A stretch of DNA of 64,000 bases from Selenomonadales bacterium 4137-cl. Lineage in GTDB: Bacteria; Bacillota; Negativicutes; Sporomusales; UBA7701. Location: contig JAUOZS010000001.1 of NCBI GenBank assembly GCA_032334055.1, forward strand, positions 1,524,501-1,588,500, read 5' to 3'. Under the pieces are notes generated by a model. That model searched no databases. It was not told where the DNA came from and saw only the letters and a list, made by a program, of their open reading frames with translations. The position numbers were made by a program, and so were the translations under genes. Shown here one piece after another: positions 17,441-26,590 of the stretch; the first letter of the stretch is position 1; every line of letters begins with the position of its first letter.

Positions 17441-18970
17441 CTATGGACGTCGACCGGAGAGACGACGACGGCTAAGCTTCTTACCGGAACCGCGCATCCC
17501 GGTTGTAGAATAACGGAGAACTCCGGCAGGATCAGTCGCTGCTGCACCAACAGGAACGGCCTTAATCAGTTTGGGCCCTGAAGAGCCATCCTGGTTTTGG
17601 GCCAGAACGCTGTGGCGCCTGCTGAAGAGGAAATAGACGACCAACCCTATCCCCAGCCAGCTACCGAAGAATTTCCAGGTGAGCAGAGGCAGGTTGGCGA
17701 GCAGGTATGAGCAGAAGACGACCGCCAGCGGGGCAATTATGGTGACGGCCGGGCAGCGAAACGGCCGGCGGGCAGTGGGCCGTGTGTAGCGGAGGACGAG
17801 TACGCCGACGGACGCCACGATAAAAGCGAACAGTGTCCCGGCGTTGGTAAGCTCGGCGATGATGCTTATCGGCAGAATGGCGCTTATCGCCGCCACGGCT
17901 ATACCGGTAATTACGGTGATGATAAAGGGAGTTTTATGGCGGGGATGGAGCTTGGCCAAAACGGCCGGCAGCATTCCATCACGGGCCATGGCGAGGAAGA
18001 CGCGGCTCTGGCCGAATATAAACACAAGCAGGACGGTCGTCATGCCGCAGATAGCGCCGACGGCGACAACCGCGCTGCCCCAGTTTATGCCGATATAATG
18101 AAGTGCGAATGCTACCGGCTCACTGTTGTCCAGTTGACCGTAGGGAACGATGCCGGTAAGAACGCCGGCAACGACGATATACAGGACTGTGCAGACTATC
18201 AGCGAGCCGATGATACCTGTTGGAAGGTCGCGGTTCGGGCGGCGGCACTCCTCGGCCGCGGTGGCAACCGCATCAAATCCGATATAAGCGAAAAAGACGA
18301 TGGCCGCTCCGGCGGCTATTCCTTTGTAGCCGAAAGGGAGAAACGGCTCCCAGTTTACCGGATTGACATGGGGTACGGCCAGCACCAGGAAGAGGGCGAC
18401 GACCGAGAGCTTAACGGTTACAAGAATCTTGTTTAGGGATGCGCTTTCCCTAGTGCCCTGGATGAGAAGAGCGGTCAGGAGCAGGACGATTATAACCGCC
18501 GGCATGTTGACTATGCCGCCTTCAGAAGGGACCGCTGTAAATGCCTTGGGCAATCTGAACCCGATTGCCTCCGCCAAGCCGGCAAAATACCCGGACCAAC
18601 CGGCGGCCACCGCAGCGGCGCCCACGGTGTATTCGAGGATTAACGCCCAGCCGACCAGGAAAGCGACGATTTCACCAAGGGCCACGTAGGCGAATGTGTA
18701 TGCGCTGCCGGCAACGGGGACCATGGCAGCCAGTTCCGCGTAGGCGAGGGCAGCGAACCCGCACGCCGATCCCGACAGGATGAAGGACAGCGTTATTCCT
18801 GGGCCGGCAAACCTAGCCGCTGCCACGCCGGTGAGGACAAAGATACCAGTGCCGATTATGCAGCCGATTCCCAGCAGCACCAGATCAACGGCTCCTAGCG
18901 TCTTAGCAAGCCCCCTATTTTTCGTTCCCGCGACGGTGCGACTGATATCTTTTGTACGAAATAAGTCCAT
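17441..18970 (-). CDS. APC-family amino acid permease
   Basis: A 509-residue membrane protein with twelve or more hydrophobic helices. The N-terminus LVLLGIGCIIGTGIFVLTG is the APC signature in helix 1, with FAYIGFDAVATAAEECRRPNRDLP further on. It resembles the cationic amino acid transporter branch (YfnA-like). The substrate is not determined. The start is set at 18970, where GAGGT stands 7 bases upstream; the alternative Met at 19000 has no ribosome site. About 45 polar residues follow the last helix, longer than usual. Confidence 0.88.
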   Translation of the reverse strand: MDLFRTKDISRTVAGTKNRGLAKTLGAVDLVLLGIGCIIGTGIFVLTGVAAARFAGPGITLSFILSGSACGFAALAYAELAAMVPVAGSAYTFAYVALGEIVAFLVGWALILEYTVGAAAVAAGWSGYFAGLAEAIGFRLPKAFTAVPSEGGIVNMPAVIIVLLLTALLIQGTRESASLNKILVTVKLSVVALFLVLAVPHVNPVNWEPFLPFGYKGIAAGAAIVFFAYIGFDAVATAAEECRRPNRDLPTGIIGSLIVCTVLYIVVAGVLTGIVPYGQLDNSEPVAFALHYIGINWGSAVVAVGAICGMTTVLLVFIFGQSRVFLAMARDGMLPAVLAKLHPRHKTPFIITVITGIAVAAISAILPISIIAELTNAGTLFAFIVASVGVLVLRYTRPTARRPFRCPAVTIIAPLAVVFCSYLLANLPLLTWKFFGSWLGIGLVVYFLFSRRHSVLAQNQDGSSGPKLIKAVPVGAAATDPAGVLRYSTTGMRGSGKKLSRRRLSGRRP

Positions 18971-19199
18971 GAAGTCAACCTCGCAATTAATACGACCCAT
19001 CTTACTGCATGTACAGAACCATTATTAGACTCTCCAATATAAAGGGAGGTAATTCCGTCATATATGGTTCAGCTATGTTCTCCGTGCGAGCCGCTCAGCA
19101 GACAAGGTGGAGGGTAGCGCCGGCTTGCCGCGCGATTAAGTAACCGTTCCAGTGTCAATACTATCCATGTGATCAAAGATATGCCAAAAGGGGTACCAA

Positions 19200-19364
19200 A
19201 TGAGCGATTTTATTTATATTTTCGCCTCGGCCCTCGCCGGTTTCCACGCCCTCACCTTCGCCCGCTGGCTACGGCTGAACGGCAACAAAAAAGGCGCTTA
19301 CGGGGTATTCGCCCTCATCCTCGTCTCGCTGGCATTGCCCATTTTGCGGCTGCTATCCCAATAA
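19200..19364 (+). CDS. Small membrane protein, 54 residues
   Basis: A short ORF starts at ATG 19200 with AAAAGGGGT at good distance. It encodes two hydrophobic helices (residues 4-20 and 35-52) joined by a basic turn, RWLRLNGNKKGAYG, and ends in LLSQ. The codon choice is the GC3-rich one of the chromosome, which supports real coding. It precedes the aminotransferase gene by 86 bases. I do not recognise the family; the function is unknown. The rest of 19001-19199 holds nothing I can support. Confidence 0.6.
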   Translation: MSDFIYIFASALAGFHALTFARWLRLNGNKKGAYGVFALILVSLALPILRLLSQ

Positions 19365-19450
19365 CAATTTTCTATGTCGCGCGGGCGGCAAAGAAGGGTT
19401 TGCCAGCGGCGGATAGAAAATAATACCAATATTACGAGGAGGTGTTGACG

Positions 19451-20704
19451 GTGGATAAGGACAAAATTGTCGCCGAAACCATCGCGAAATACGAACAATT
19501 CATCAACCCGGCCGTAGCGCGGCTGTTCCGCTTCATGGGCCTGGCCACGGTCGAGTGGCAGGCTGAGGGAGACATTATCCGCGACATCGACGGCAAGGAG
19601 TACATCGACTGCCTGGGCGGATACGGCGTCTTCAGCCTCGGCCATCGCCACCCAAGGGTTATCGCCGCCGTCAAAGAGCAACTCGACATGATGCCTCTCT
19701 CCAGCAAAGTGCTCTTCGACAAGCCCCTCGCCGACCTGTGCGCCGCTCTGGCCGACATAACCCCCGGCGATCTTACTTACAGCTTTGTGGTCAACAGCGG
19801 CACAGAGGCCGTCGAAGGCGCCCTCAAGCTGGCTCGCATCCACACCGGCCGCCCCAAATTCGTCGCCACCGCCGGCGCCTTCCACGGCAAAACGCTCGGC
19901 GCCCTGACAGCCACCGGCCGCGAACTCTTCCGCACCCCGTTCCAGCCCCTGCTGGAGGGCTTCAGCCATATACCCTTCGGCGACGCCGCCGCCCTCGAAG
20001 CCGTCATCGACGAAGAGACCGCTGCCGTAATCGTCGAACCCGTCCAGGGAGAGGGCGGCATTATCGTACCTCCGGACGATTATCTGCCCGCCGTCCGGCG
20101 GCTTTGCGACCGCTTCGGCGCCGTATTCATCTGCGACGAGGTTCAGACCGGCCTCGGCCGCACCGGCGCCATGTTCGCCGTCGACCACCACGGCGTCGTG
20201 CCTGACGTCATCACGACCGCCAAGGCCCTCGGCGGCGGCGTCATGCCTGTCGGCGCCTTTACCGCCCGTCCTCACCTGTGGGAAAAATATATCACCGCCC
20301 CCTTCCTGCACACCACCACCTTCGGCGGCAACCCCTTGGCCTGCGCCGCCGCCCTCGCGGCCATCGCCGTAACCAGGGAAGAGGACCTTCCGGCGCGCGC
20401 CGCCGCCACCGGCGGCTACTTCATCGACGCCCTCCGCCGACTGGCCGCCGCCTACCCTGAAGTTGTCCGCGAAGTCCGCGGCCGCGGCCTCATGATCGGC
20501 CTCGAACTCACCAAAGAAGGCGTCGGCGGCCTGCTCATGTCCGAACTCATCAACCGCGGCGTCCTCGTCGCCTACACCCTTAACAACCCCAAAGTCATCC
20601 GCATCGAACCGCCGCTTGCCATCAGCCGCGAAAACGTCGCTTACGTCCTGGACGCGTTTAAACAGGCTGTCGAAGCAGCCCAGGACATGATAGAGGATTT
20701 ATAA
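19451..20704 (+). CDS. Class III PLP-dependent aminotransferase, putrescine aminotransferase-like
   Basis: A protein of about 417 residues with fold-type I motifs: NSGTEAVEGALKLAR, AFHGKTLGALTATGR, FICDEVQTGLGRTGAMF, and TTAKALGGGVMPVGAF with the PLP lysine in TTAKALGGG. Sequence style is closest to the YgjG putrescine-2-oxoglutarate aminotransferases, but acetylornithine and GABA enzymes are similar. GTG 19442, TTG 19445 and GTG 19451 are all in frame; GTG 19451 is best placed behind GAGGAGG. speD nearby would fit polyamine metabolism. Confidence 0.85.
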   Translation: MDKDKIVAETIAKYEQFINPAVARLFRFMGLATVEWQAEGDIIRDIDGKEYIDCLGGYGVFSLGHRHPRVIAAVKEQLDMMPLSSKVLFDKPLADLCAALADITPGDLTYSFVVNSGTEAVEGALKLARIHTGRPKFVATAGAFHGKTLGALTATGRELFRTPFQPLLEGFSHIPFGDAAALEAVIDEETAAVIVEPVQGEGGIIVPPDDYLPAVRRLCDRFGAVFICDEVQTGLGRTGAMFAVDHHGVVPDVITTAKALGGGVMPVGAFTARPHLWEKYITAPFLHTTTFGGNPLACAAALAAIAVTREEDLPARAAATGGYFIDALRRLAAAYPEVVREVRGRGLMIGLELTKEGVGGLLMSELINRGVLVAYTLNNPKVIRIEPPLAISRENVAYVLDAFKQAVEAAQDMIEDL

Positions 20705-20716
20705 GGAGGCGCACTC

Positions 20717-21157
20717 ATGCCGTACGTCGAAGTTTCCATGCCCGTTAACGCCGGCCGCGAGGCCATCTACCCCATCCTCAAAGAAATGGACAAATACCCC
20801 GACTTCATGGCCGACCTGGTCAGCGTCGAGGTTATCGAGCGTACAGACAACACCACTGTCACCAAATGGGTCTCCAACGTCGACGGCCGCGTCATCCGTT
20901 GGACCGAGCGCGACATCTTCGATGACGCAAACTTTCACATCGCCTACAAACAAATTGACGGCGATCTCAAAAGATTCGAAGGTGAGTGGATCCTCACCCC
21001 TATGGGGGGCGGCGCCACCGAAATAAAACTCACTGTCGACTTCGAATTCGGCATCCCGATGATTGCGGGCCTGCTAAACCCCATCCTGAAGAAGAAAGTG
21101 AAGACCAACAGTGAAAATATGCTCAAAGCGATTAAAGACCGTTTGGAAAAGCCGTAA
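20717..21157 (+). CDS. SRPBCC (START-like) family protein
   Basis: A 146-residue protein with the helix-grip pattern of polyketide cyclase/Coq10-type proteins: N-terminal VEVSMPVNAGREAIYPILKE, a run of beta-strands, and a C-terminal amphipathic helix (KKVKTNSENMLKAIKDRLEK). Such proteins bind hydrophobic ligands. It begins 12 bases after the aminotransferase stop, so it is probably co-transcribed. The ligand is unknown. Confidence 0.8.
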   Translation: MPYVEVSMPVNAGREAIYPILKEMDKYPDFMADLVSVEVIERTDNTTVTKWVSNVDGRVIRWTERDIFDDANFHIAYKQIDGDLKRFEGEWILTPMGGGATEIKLTVDFEFGIPMIAGLLNPILKKKVKTNSENMLKAIKDRLEKP

Positions 21158-21172
21158 TTGGCGGTTGTTAAA

Positions 21173-21191
21173 TATAAGTAATTTACTTATA
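21173..21191. promoter_or_regulatory. Palindromic operator-like site upstream of htpX
   Basis: TATAAGTAATTTACTTATA is a perfect 9+1+9 palindrome in the 147-base gap before htpX. It looks like a homodimeric repressor site. The regulator is unknown. Confidence 0.45.
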
Positions 21192-21304
21192 ATTAGTATT
21201 ATCAAACAAGGAGGAGGGATAACCGCGAGAAGAATAAACGTTCGTCACCAGGCTATATAATACTACTGAATATAAGGCCCCAAAGTAAACGGAGGTGGAT
21301 TCTT

Positions 21305-22174
21305 ATGAATTCGCTAAAAACTACCTTGCTGCTTGCGACCCTGACCGGCTTGCTGCTGGCCATCGGATATTCCTTCGGAGGCACCAGGGGCATGACCTTC
21401 ATGTTCGTAATCTCCATCCTCATGAACTTCGTCAGCTTCTGGTACAGCGACAAAATCGTCCTCAACATGTACGGCGCCAGGGAAGTGACCCCCCAGCAGG
21501 CCCCCGACCTCATCCGCATGGTCTCCGGACTGGCCCAGAAAGCCAAACTGCCCATGCCGAAAGTCTACATCATCGACACCGACGTTCCCAACGCCTTCGC
21601 CACCGGACGCGACCCGGAGCACGCCGCCGTCGCCGTCACCACCGGCATCATGCGGGCCCTCAACTACGAAGAACTCGAAGGCGTTGTCGCCCACGAACTC
21701 GGCCATGTCAAGAACCGTGACACCCTGATAAGCACCATCGTCGCCACCATCGCCGGCGTCATAACCATGATCGCCCAGATCGCTCAGTGGGCCGCCATTT
21801 TCGGCGGCCGCGTCGGCGACGACGAAGACGGCGGCGGCCTTGGCGGCGTCCTGGAATTCGTATTCCTGGCCGTGCTCGCGCCCATAGCCGCCACCCTAAT
21901 CCAGCTCGGCATCTCCCGCGTCCGCGAATTTCAGGCCGACGCAACCGGCGGCACGGTGAGCGGCAACCCGCTGGCCCTCGCCAGCGCCCTGCAGAAAATC
22001 GAACAATACGCCCAGCACCGCGTCATGAACGAAGCCACGCCCGCCACCTCGCACATGTTCATCATCAACCCCTTCTCCGGCGTCGGCGGCTGGCTTACCG
22101 GCCTCTTCAGCACCCACCCCCCCACAGCCCAGCGGGTGGCGAAGCTTCAGGAACAGGCCAAGCGCATGCGCTAA
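21305..22174 (+). CDS. htpX: Protease HtpX
   Basis: A 289-residue M48 zinc metalloprotease of the cytoplasmic membrane, involved in quality control of membrane proteins. Two N-terminal helices (residues 8-24 and 30-47) precede the catalytic HELGH (130-134). A second pair of helices lies around 145-200, and the glutamate ligand is in [13 protein letters not shown] 21305 follows ACGGAGGTGG. Confidence 0.95.
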   Translation: MNSLKTTLLLATLTGLLLAIGYSFGGTRGMTFMFVISILMNFVSFWYSDKIVLNMYGAREVTPQQAPDLIRMVSGLAQKAKLPMPKVYIIDTDVPNAFATGRDPEHAAVAVTTGIMRALNYEELEGVVAHELGHVKNRDTLISTIVATIAGVITMIAQIAQWAAIFGGRVGDDEDGGGLGGVLEFVFLAVLAPIAATLIQLGISRVREFQADATGGTVSGNPLALASALQKIEQYAQHRVMNEATPATSHMFIINPFSGVGGWLTGLFSTHPPTAQRVAKLQEQAKRMR

Positions 22175-22178
22175 ACGT

Positions 22179-22208
22179 AAACTCCCCGCTTCAGCGGGGA
22201 GTTTTCCT
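22179..22208 (+). terminator. Terminator after htpX
   Basis: AAACTCCCCGCT pairs perfectly with AGCGGGGAGTTT over a very tight loop, followed by T-rich sequence. Confidence 0.85.
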
Positions 22209-22279
22209 TTTCTGCACGGCAGGAATAAATTGGCCGGCAAGGAATCAATATATATCCACATCAATCAGGGGGTAATACA

Positions 22280-23038
22280 ATGAAATTCGTCAGATTTCAG
22301 CAAGGCGCGGCCACCAGATACGGAGTACTGGAAGGTGAAAACATCCGTATCGTCGAAGGCGACATCTTCGGCCAATGGGCGATGGGCAACCAGGTCGTAA
22401 AACCCGAATCCGTCAAGCTGCTGGCGCCGTGCGCACCCTCCAAGGCCGTATGCATCGGCCTCAACTACCACGGACACGCCAAGGAAATGAAATCCGAACT
22501 TCCGAAACAGCCGCTCATGTTCCTCAAGCCCTCCTCAGCACTCACCCATCCGGGCGGAGAAGTGGAATACCCGGCTATCTCCCAAAACCTTCACTTCGAA
22601 GCCGAACTCGCCATCGTCATCGGCAAAGAAGCCCGTAAAGTCCCCGCCGCCGCCGCCCGCGACTACATCCTCGGCTACACCTGCGCCAACGACGTCACCG
22701 CCCGCGACATCCAAAAAGGCGACGGCCAATGGACGCGCGGCAAATCCTTCGACACCTTCCTGCCGCTCGGCCCGTGCATCGCCACCGACGTCGACCCTGC
22801 CGACATCGACATCAAACTCTTCCTCAACGGCGAAGTCAAACAAGCCTCAAACACCGGCGACCTCATCTTCAAAGTCGAAGAACTCGTAGCCTTCGCCAGC
22901 CAGGTCATGACCCTCTATCCCGGCGACGTCATCCTCACCGGCACCCCTGCCGGCGTCGGCCCCATGCAGGTCGGCGACACCGTCGCCGTCGAGCTCTCCG
23001 GCATCGGCCGGCTCGAAAACACCATCGTCAAAGGCTGA
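22280..23038 (+). CDS. Fumarylacetoacetate hydrolase family protein
   Basis: A 252-residue protein of the FAH superfamily, which cleaves or decarboxylates acylpyruvate-like substrates with a divalent metal. CIGLNYHGHAKEM carries the catalytic His, FEAELAIVIGKEARKV holds the acidic metal ligands, and KSFDTFLPLGPC and LTGTPAGVGPMQ are family motifs. It could act on acylpyruvates or oxaloacetate; the sequence does not decide. It is a single-gene unit. Confidence 0.88.
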   Translation: MKFVRFQQGAATRYGVLEGENIRIVEGDIFGQWAMGNQVVKPESVKLLAPCAPSKAVCIGLNYHGHAKEMKSELPKQPLMFLKPSSALTHPGGEVEYPAISQNLHFEAELAIVIGKEARKVPAAAARDYILGYTCANDVTARDIQKGDGQWTRGKSFDTFLPLGPCIATDVDPADIDIKLFLNGEVKQASNTGDLIFKVEELVAFASQVMTLYPGDVILTGTPAGVGPMQVGDTVAVELSGIGRLENTIVKG

Positions 23039-23068
23039 AAACGGCCGTAATCGACCGTCAGAAAGCAC

Positions 23069-23131
23069 AATACGCCGGGAAAGCGATATATTATAAATAT
23101 ATATTGACTTTCCCGGCGTATTTGCTACAAT
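23069..23131 (+). promoter_or_regulatory. speD promoter overlapped by a perfect inverted repeat
   Basis: TTGACT (23104-23109) and TACAAT (23126-23131) are spaced by 16 bases. A perfect 15-bp inverted repeat, AATACGCCGGGAAAG (23069-23083) with its complement at 23108-23122, overlaps the -35 and fills the spacer. The 24-base loop is itself AT-rich. It could be an operator or the terminator of the FAH gene. Confidence 0.6.
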
Positions 23132-23172
23132 TTAACTTGAAATTCGTATAAACGAAGGAGGTATTAGATGAA

Positions 23173-23547
23173 TTGAACGCCTTAGGTCGGCACATTCTGG
23201 CGGAATTCTACGGCTGTGACGCCGCCGCCCTCAACGACCCCGCAAAAGTGGAGCGCGCCATGGTCGATGCCGCCCTCGAAGCCGGAGCCGAAGTACGCGA
23301 GGTAGCCTTTCACAAATTCAGTCCCCAAGGCGTTAGTGGAGTCGTCGTGATATCCGAATCGCATCTTGCCATCCACACCTGGCCGGAACTCGGCTACGCC
23401 GCTGTCGACGTATTCACCTGCGGTGACAGGGTCGATCCCTGGGAAGCCTGCCGCTACCTTGTCGATAGCCTTCACGCGGCCGATGTCGACGCCACAGAAG
23501 TCAAACGCGGCAAAATGACCGGACAGTTGGCGCAAAAAGTATCTTGA
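23173..23547 (+). CDS. speD: S-adenosylmethionine decarboxylase proenzyme
   Basis: This 124-residue pyruvoyl enzyme supplies decarboxylated SAM for spermidine synthesis. The self-cleavage site is in [13 protein letters not shown], where Glu62-Ser63 is cut and Ser63 becomes the pyruvoyl group. Cys82-type proton donor context FTCGDR is also present. The frame begins at TTG 23173, with GAAGGAGG 11 bases upstream. An ATG at 23168 is better spaced but reads ATG AAT TGA, a two-codon ORF overlapping the start. No speE is in the window. Confidence 0.93.
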   Translation: MNALGRHILAEFYGCDAAALNDPAKVERAMVDAALEAGAEVREVAFHKFSPQGVSGVVVISESHLAIHTWPELGYAAVDVFTCGDRVDPWEACRYLVDSLHAADVDATEVKRGKMTGQLAQKVS

Positions 23548-23605
23548 GGAGGGATTTTTATTTTACTCCTGACAATAAGTAGGAGATTGGTGGAAGACTG
23601 ACATG

Positions 23606-23641
23606 CCTGTTGTACAAAGTGTACAGCAGGATATTTTTTTA
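23606..23641 (+). terminator. Terminator after speD
   Basis: CCTGTTGTAC and GTACAGCAGG pair (one G-T) and are followed by ATATTTTTTT. Confidence 0.85.
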
Positions 23642-23762
23642 TCGGCCTAAAACGACGACATCGATTTTGACAAGAATATAACCTCTCCATATAATGGTAG
23701 TGTGGGAATAGCGCCCCGCACTTCGCCGCACACTACCGTTAAAGATAGGAGGGGACACATAT

Positions 23763-24836
23763 ATGGACAAAACTTTGGAATGGCTCAAACAAATCAGCGA
23801 AGTCGCCGGCCCGTCGGGCTACGAGCAGCGGGTCAAGGTCCTGCTGGCCGAGCGCCTCGCCGGCAAAGCCGAAGTATCGCGTGACCGCATCGGCAGCATC
23901 ATCTTTAAAAAGAAAGGGACGGTCGACGACCCTCGCATCATGCTCGCCAGCCATATGGACGAAATAGGCTTCATGGTCAAGCACATCACCAAGGAAGGCT
24001 ACCTCAAATTCACCACTCTCGGCGGCTGGTGGGAGCAGGTCATGCTTGGCCAGCGGGTCACCGTCATGACCGCCAAAGGCGACCTCCCAGGCATCATCGG
24101 CAGCAAACCGCCCCACATCCTCACCCCTGAAGAACGGAAAAAAGTCGTCCAGAAAAAAGAAATGTACATCGACATCGGAGCCGCCGACGAAAAAGACGCC
24201 AAAGAGCGGTTTGGCGTTCGCCCCGGCGACGCTGTAGCCCCCTACAGCACCTTCACCCCCCTGGCCGACGAAAAATACCTCATGGCCAAGGCCTGGGACA
24301 ACCGCATCGGCTGCGCCGTAATGACCGACGTCATCGAAGCCCTCCACCAGGAAATCCACCCCAACACCGTCTATGGCGTCGGAACAGTACAAGAAGAAGT
24401 CGGCCTGCGCGGCGCCAAAACCAGCGCCAGCGTCATCGACCCCCACTTCGCCTTCGCCGTCGACACCTGCGTCGCCGGCGACACCCCCGGCGTCAGCGAC
24501 GACCAGGCCTCCAGCCGCCTCGGCAAAGGCGTCGCCATCTCCATCTACGACGCCAGCCTCATCCCGCTGCCCAAACTCCGGGACTTCGCCGTCGCCGTAG
24601 CCGAAGAAAACAACATCCCCTACCAGCTTGAATTCACCGAAGGCGGCGGCACCGACGCCGGGCGCATCCACATCCACGGCCAGGGCGTTCCCAGCCTCGT
24701 TCTCAGCCTGCCCACCCGCTACATCCACAGCCACAACAGCATCATCCACCGCGACGACTACGACGCCGCCGTCCGGCTCATCGTCGCCATCCTCAAAAAA
24801 CTCGACGCCGCCAAATACGAGGAACTGATAAAATGA
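23763..24836 (+). CDS. M42 family metallopeptidase
   Basis: A 357-residue aminopeptidase of the M42 (glutamyl aminopeptidase/FrvX) family, which forms large tetrahedral assemblies in the cytosol. Metal ligands and catalytic acids are visible: [42 protein letters not shown] and the C-terminal [14 protein letters not shown] 23763 follows AGGAGGGG. The gene overlaps the next start by four bases (ATGA). Confidence 0.93.
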   Translation: MDKTLEWLKQISEVAGPSGYEQRVKVLLAERLAGKAEVSRDRIGSIIFKKKGTVDDPRIMLASHMDEIGFMVKHITKEGYLKFTTLGGWWEQVMLGQRVTVMTAKGDLPGIIGSKPPHILTPEERKKVVQKKEMYIDIGAADEKDAKERFGVRPGDAVAPYSTFTPLADEKYLMAKAWDNRIGCAVMTDVIEALHQEIHPNTVYGVGTVQEEVGLRGAKTSASVIDPHFAFAVDTCVAGDTPGVSDDQASSRLGKGVAISIYDASLIPLPKLRDFAVAVAEENNIPYQLEFTEGGGTDAGRIHIHGQGVPSLVLSLPTRYIHSHNSIIHRDDYDAAVRLIVAILKKLDAAKYEELIK

Positions 24837-25357
24837 ACGGCCTCATGCCCTACAAAGGCATCTGGCCGAAACTAAGCGGCGAAGTATTCGTCGCCCCCGG
24901 CGCCAGGGTCATCGGCGACGTAGCAGTCGGTCACGGCAGCGGCATCTGGTTCAACAGCGTCGTCCGCGGCGACGACGCCCCCATCCGCCTCGGCCGCTAC
25001 ACCAACATCCAGGACGGCTCCATCATCCACGTCCAGCACGCCCACCCCACCGACATCGGCGACTACGTCACCGTCGGCCACAACGTCATCCTCCACGGCT
25101 GCACCGTCGGCGACAACTGCCTCATCGGTATGGGCGCCATCATCCTCACCGGCGCAGTCATCGGCGAAAACTGCATCATCGGCGCCGGCGCCCTCATCAC
25201 CGAAGGCAAAGAAATTCCCGCCGGCTCGCTCGTTGTCGGCTCGCCCGGCCGCGTCATCCGCGCCGTAGAAGAACAGGACATCAAAGCCATCCGCGACTCC
25301 GCCCGCCATTACTGCGACCGGGCCCGCGAATACGCGGAAACAATAAAAACAACCTAG
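24833..25357 (+). CDS. Gamma-class carbonic anhydrase family protein
   Basis: A 174-residue left-handed beta-helix protein made of hexapeptide repeats such as IGDVAV, IRLGRY and IGMGAI. The three zinc-ligand histidines are seen in VQHAHP and [11 protein letters not shown]. It may interconvert CO2 and bicarbonate; some relatives have lost that activity. The start overlaps the M42 peptidase stop, so the two are co-expressed. Confidence 0.88.
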   Translation: MNGLMPYKGIWPKLSGEVFVAPGARVIGDVAVGHGSGIWFNSVVRGDDAPIRLGRYTNIQDGSIIHVQHAHPTDIGDYVTVGHNVILHGCTVGDNCLIGMGAIILTGAVIGENCIIGAGALITEGKEIPAGSLVVGSPGRVIRAVEEQDIKAIRDSARHYCDRAREYAETIKTT

Positions 25358-25380
25358 AAAAGAATAGGGGAGGGGACCCA

Positions 25381-25797
25381 ATGGAAAAAACACTCGTACT
25401 CGTCAAACCCGACGGCGTCGCCAAAGGACTCACCGGCGAAATCATCGCCCGCTTCGAGCGGCGCGGCCTCACCTTAGCCGCCCTCAAAATGCTCAAACTC
25501 ACCAAAGACAAAGCCGAAATTCACTACGCAGAACACAAAGAACGCCCCTTCTTCGGCGAACTCGTCGTCTTCATCACCTCCGGCCCCATCGTCGCCATGG
25601 TGATAAGCGGCGAAAACGCCGTCAAAATCGTCCGCGCCATGATGGGCCCCACCAACCCGGCCGACGCCGCCCCCGGCACCGTCCGCGGCGACTACGCCCT
25701 CAGCATCGGCCAAAACATCATCCACGGCTCCGACAGCCCGGCCAGCGCCGCGCGGGAGATCGAAATCTACTTCGCCCCCGACGAACTCGTCAACTAA
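25381..25797 (+). CDS. ndk: Nucleoside diphosphate kinase
   Basis: A 138-residue enzyme balancing NTP pools by phosphate transfer from ATP. The active-site histidine is His115 in NIIHGSDSP, with [13 protein letters not shown] at the N-terminus and the [14 protein letters not shown] loop. It has the length of a canonical Ndk. ATG 25381 follows GGGGAGGG. Fifteen bases separate it from the adenosyltransferase gene. Confidence 0.96.
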   Translation: MEKTLVLVKPDGVAKGLTGEIIARFERRGLTLAALKMLKLTKDKAEIHYAEHKERPFFGELVVFITSGPIVAMVISGENAVKIVRAMMGPTNPADAAPGTVRGDYALSIGQNIIHGSDSPASAAREIEIYFAPDELVN

Positions 25798-25812
25798 AAG
25801 GGGAAACCAGCC

Positions 25813-26316
25813 ATGAAAATCTACACCAAAACCGGCGACAAAGGCGAAACCTCCCTCTACAGCGGCGAACGCGTCCCCAAGGACAGCCCGCGGGTCGAAG
25901 CCTACGGCATCATCGACGAGCTCGACTCCGCCCTCGGCCTGGCCCGCGCCCTCTGCGTCAATCAGGAAGTCCGCGCCGCCGTCCACGACCTCCAGAAGCT
26001 CCTCTGGACCGTCATGGCCGAAGTCGCTACCATCGGCGGCGAACCGCGCGTCACCGCCGCCGAAGTCGCTGCCGTCGAAAACCTCATCGACAAATTCGAC
26101 GCCGCCCTGCCGCCCCTCACCGCCTTCATCATCCCCGGCGACACGCCCGGCGGCGCAGCCCTCGACCTCGCCCGCACCGTCGCCCGGCGGGCCGAGCGAC
26201 AGCTATGGCGCGTAGCGCGCGGCGAACAGCTCGGCGAGCATATCCTCGTCCTCGTAAACCGCCTGTCCGACCTCTGCTTCACCCTTGCGCGCGCCGAAAT
26301 GGAAAACAAGCGGTGA
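25813..26316 (+). CDS. Cob(I)alamin adenosyltransferase, PduO type
   Basis: A 167-residue five-helix-bundle ATP:cob(I)alamin adenosyltransferase. The ATP-binding N-terminus reads KIYTKTGDKGETSLYSGERVPK, and RTVARRAERQLWRVA and VNRLSDLCFTLAR are conserved C-terminal helices. It is unrelated in fold to CobO at 8626. The cell therefore has both classes, one probably for de novo synthesis and one for recycling, though that split is inferred. Confidence 0.92.
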   Translation: MKIYTKTGDKGETSLYSGERVPKDSPRVEAYGIIDELDSALGLARALCVNQEVRAAVHDLQKLLWTVMAEVATIGGEPRVTAAEVAAVENLIDKFDAALPPLTAFIIPGDTPGGAALDLARTVARRAERQLWRVARGEQLGEHILVLVNRLSDLCFTLARAEMENKR

Positions 26317-26321
26317 TATAA

Positions 26322-26525
26322 ATGCCCATATACGAATTCAAGTGCAATCAATGCAAAGCCAATTTCGAGCAACTCTGCCGCCATGACTGGCACGGAACCG
26401 TATCCTGCCCGGCCTGCGGCGGCAAAGACCTCGCCAGAACACTATCCGCCTTCTGCTCGCCCGGCACCGGCGGCGGTAAAAATTGCGCCGGATGCGCCGG
26501 CGGCAACTGCGCCTCGTGTAAATAG
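26322..26525 (+). CDS. FmdB-type zinc ribbon protein
   Basis: A 67-residue protein starting MPIYEFKCNQCKANFEQL, with a second CPAC pair, which together form a zinc ribbon. The C-terminus is rich in Gly and Cys (CAGCAGGNCASCK). The family is usually called FmdB regulatory protein, but its role is uncertain. It starts five bases after the adenosyltransferase stop. Confidence 0.88.
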   Translation: MPIYEFKCNQCKANFEQLCRHDWHGTVSCPACGGKDLARTLSAFCSPGTGGGKNCAGCAGGNCASCK

Positions 26526-26590
26526 TTGTCACAGGTGCGCCCCTTTCGTCATAAACTTATAGCGAGTATGATGGGAAGGGGCGAGGTGCA

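Noticed and set aside
17317..17550. 77-codon reverse frame behind the amino-acid permease
   Set aside because: It overlaps the permease C-terminus in another frame, has no ribosome site and resembles nothing I know.
19043..19113. 17-codon frame starting at ATG 19063 behind GGGAGGT
   Set aside because: The spacing is too long and the peptide has no plausible structure.
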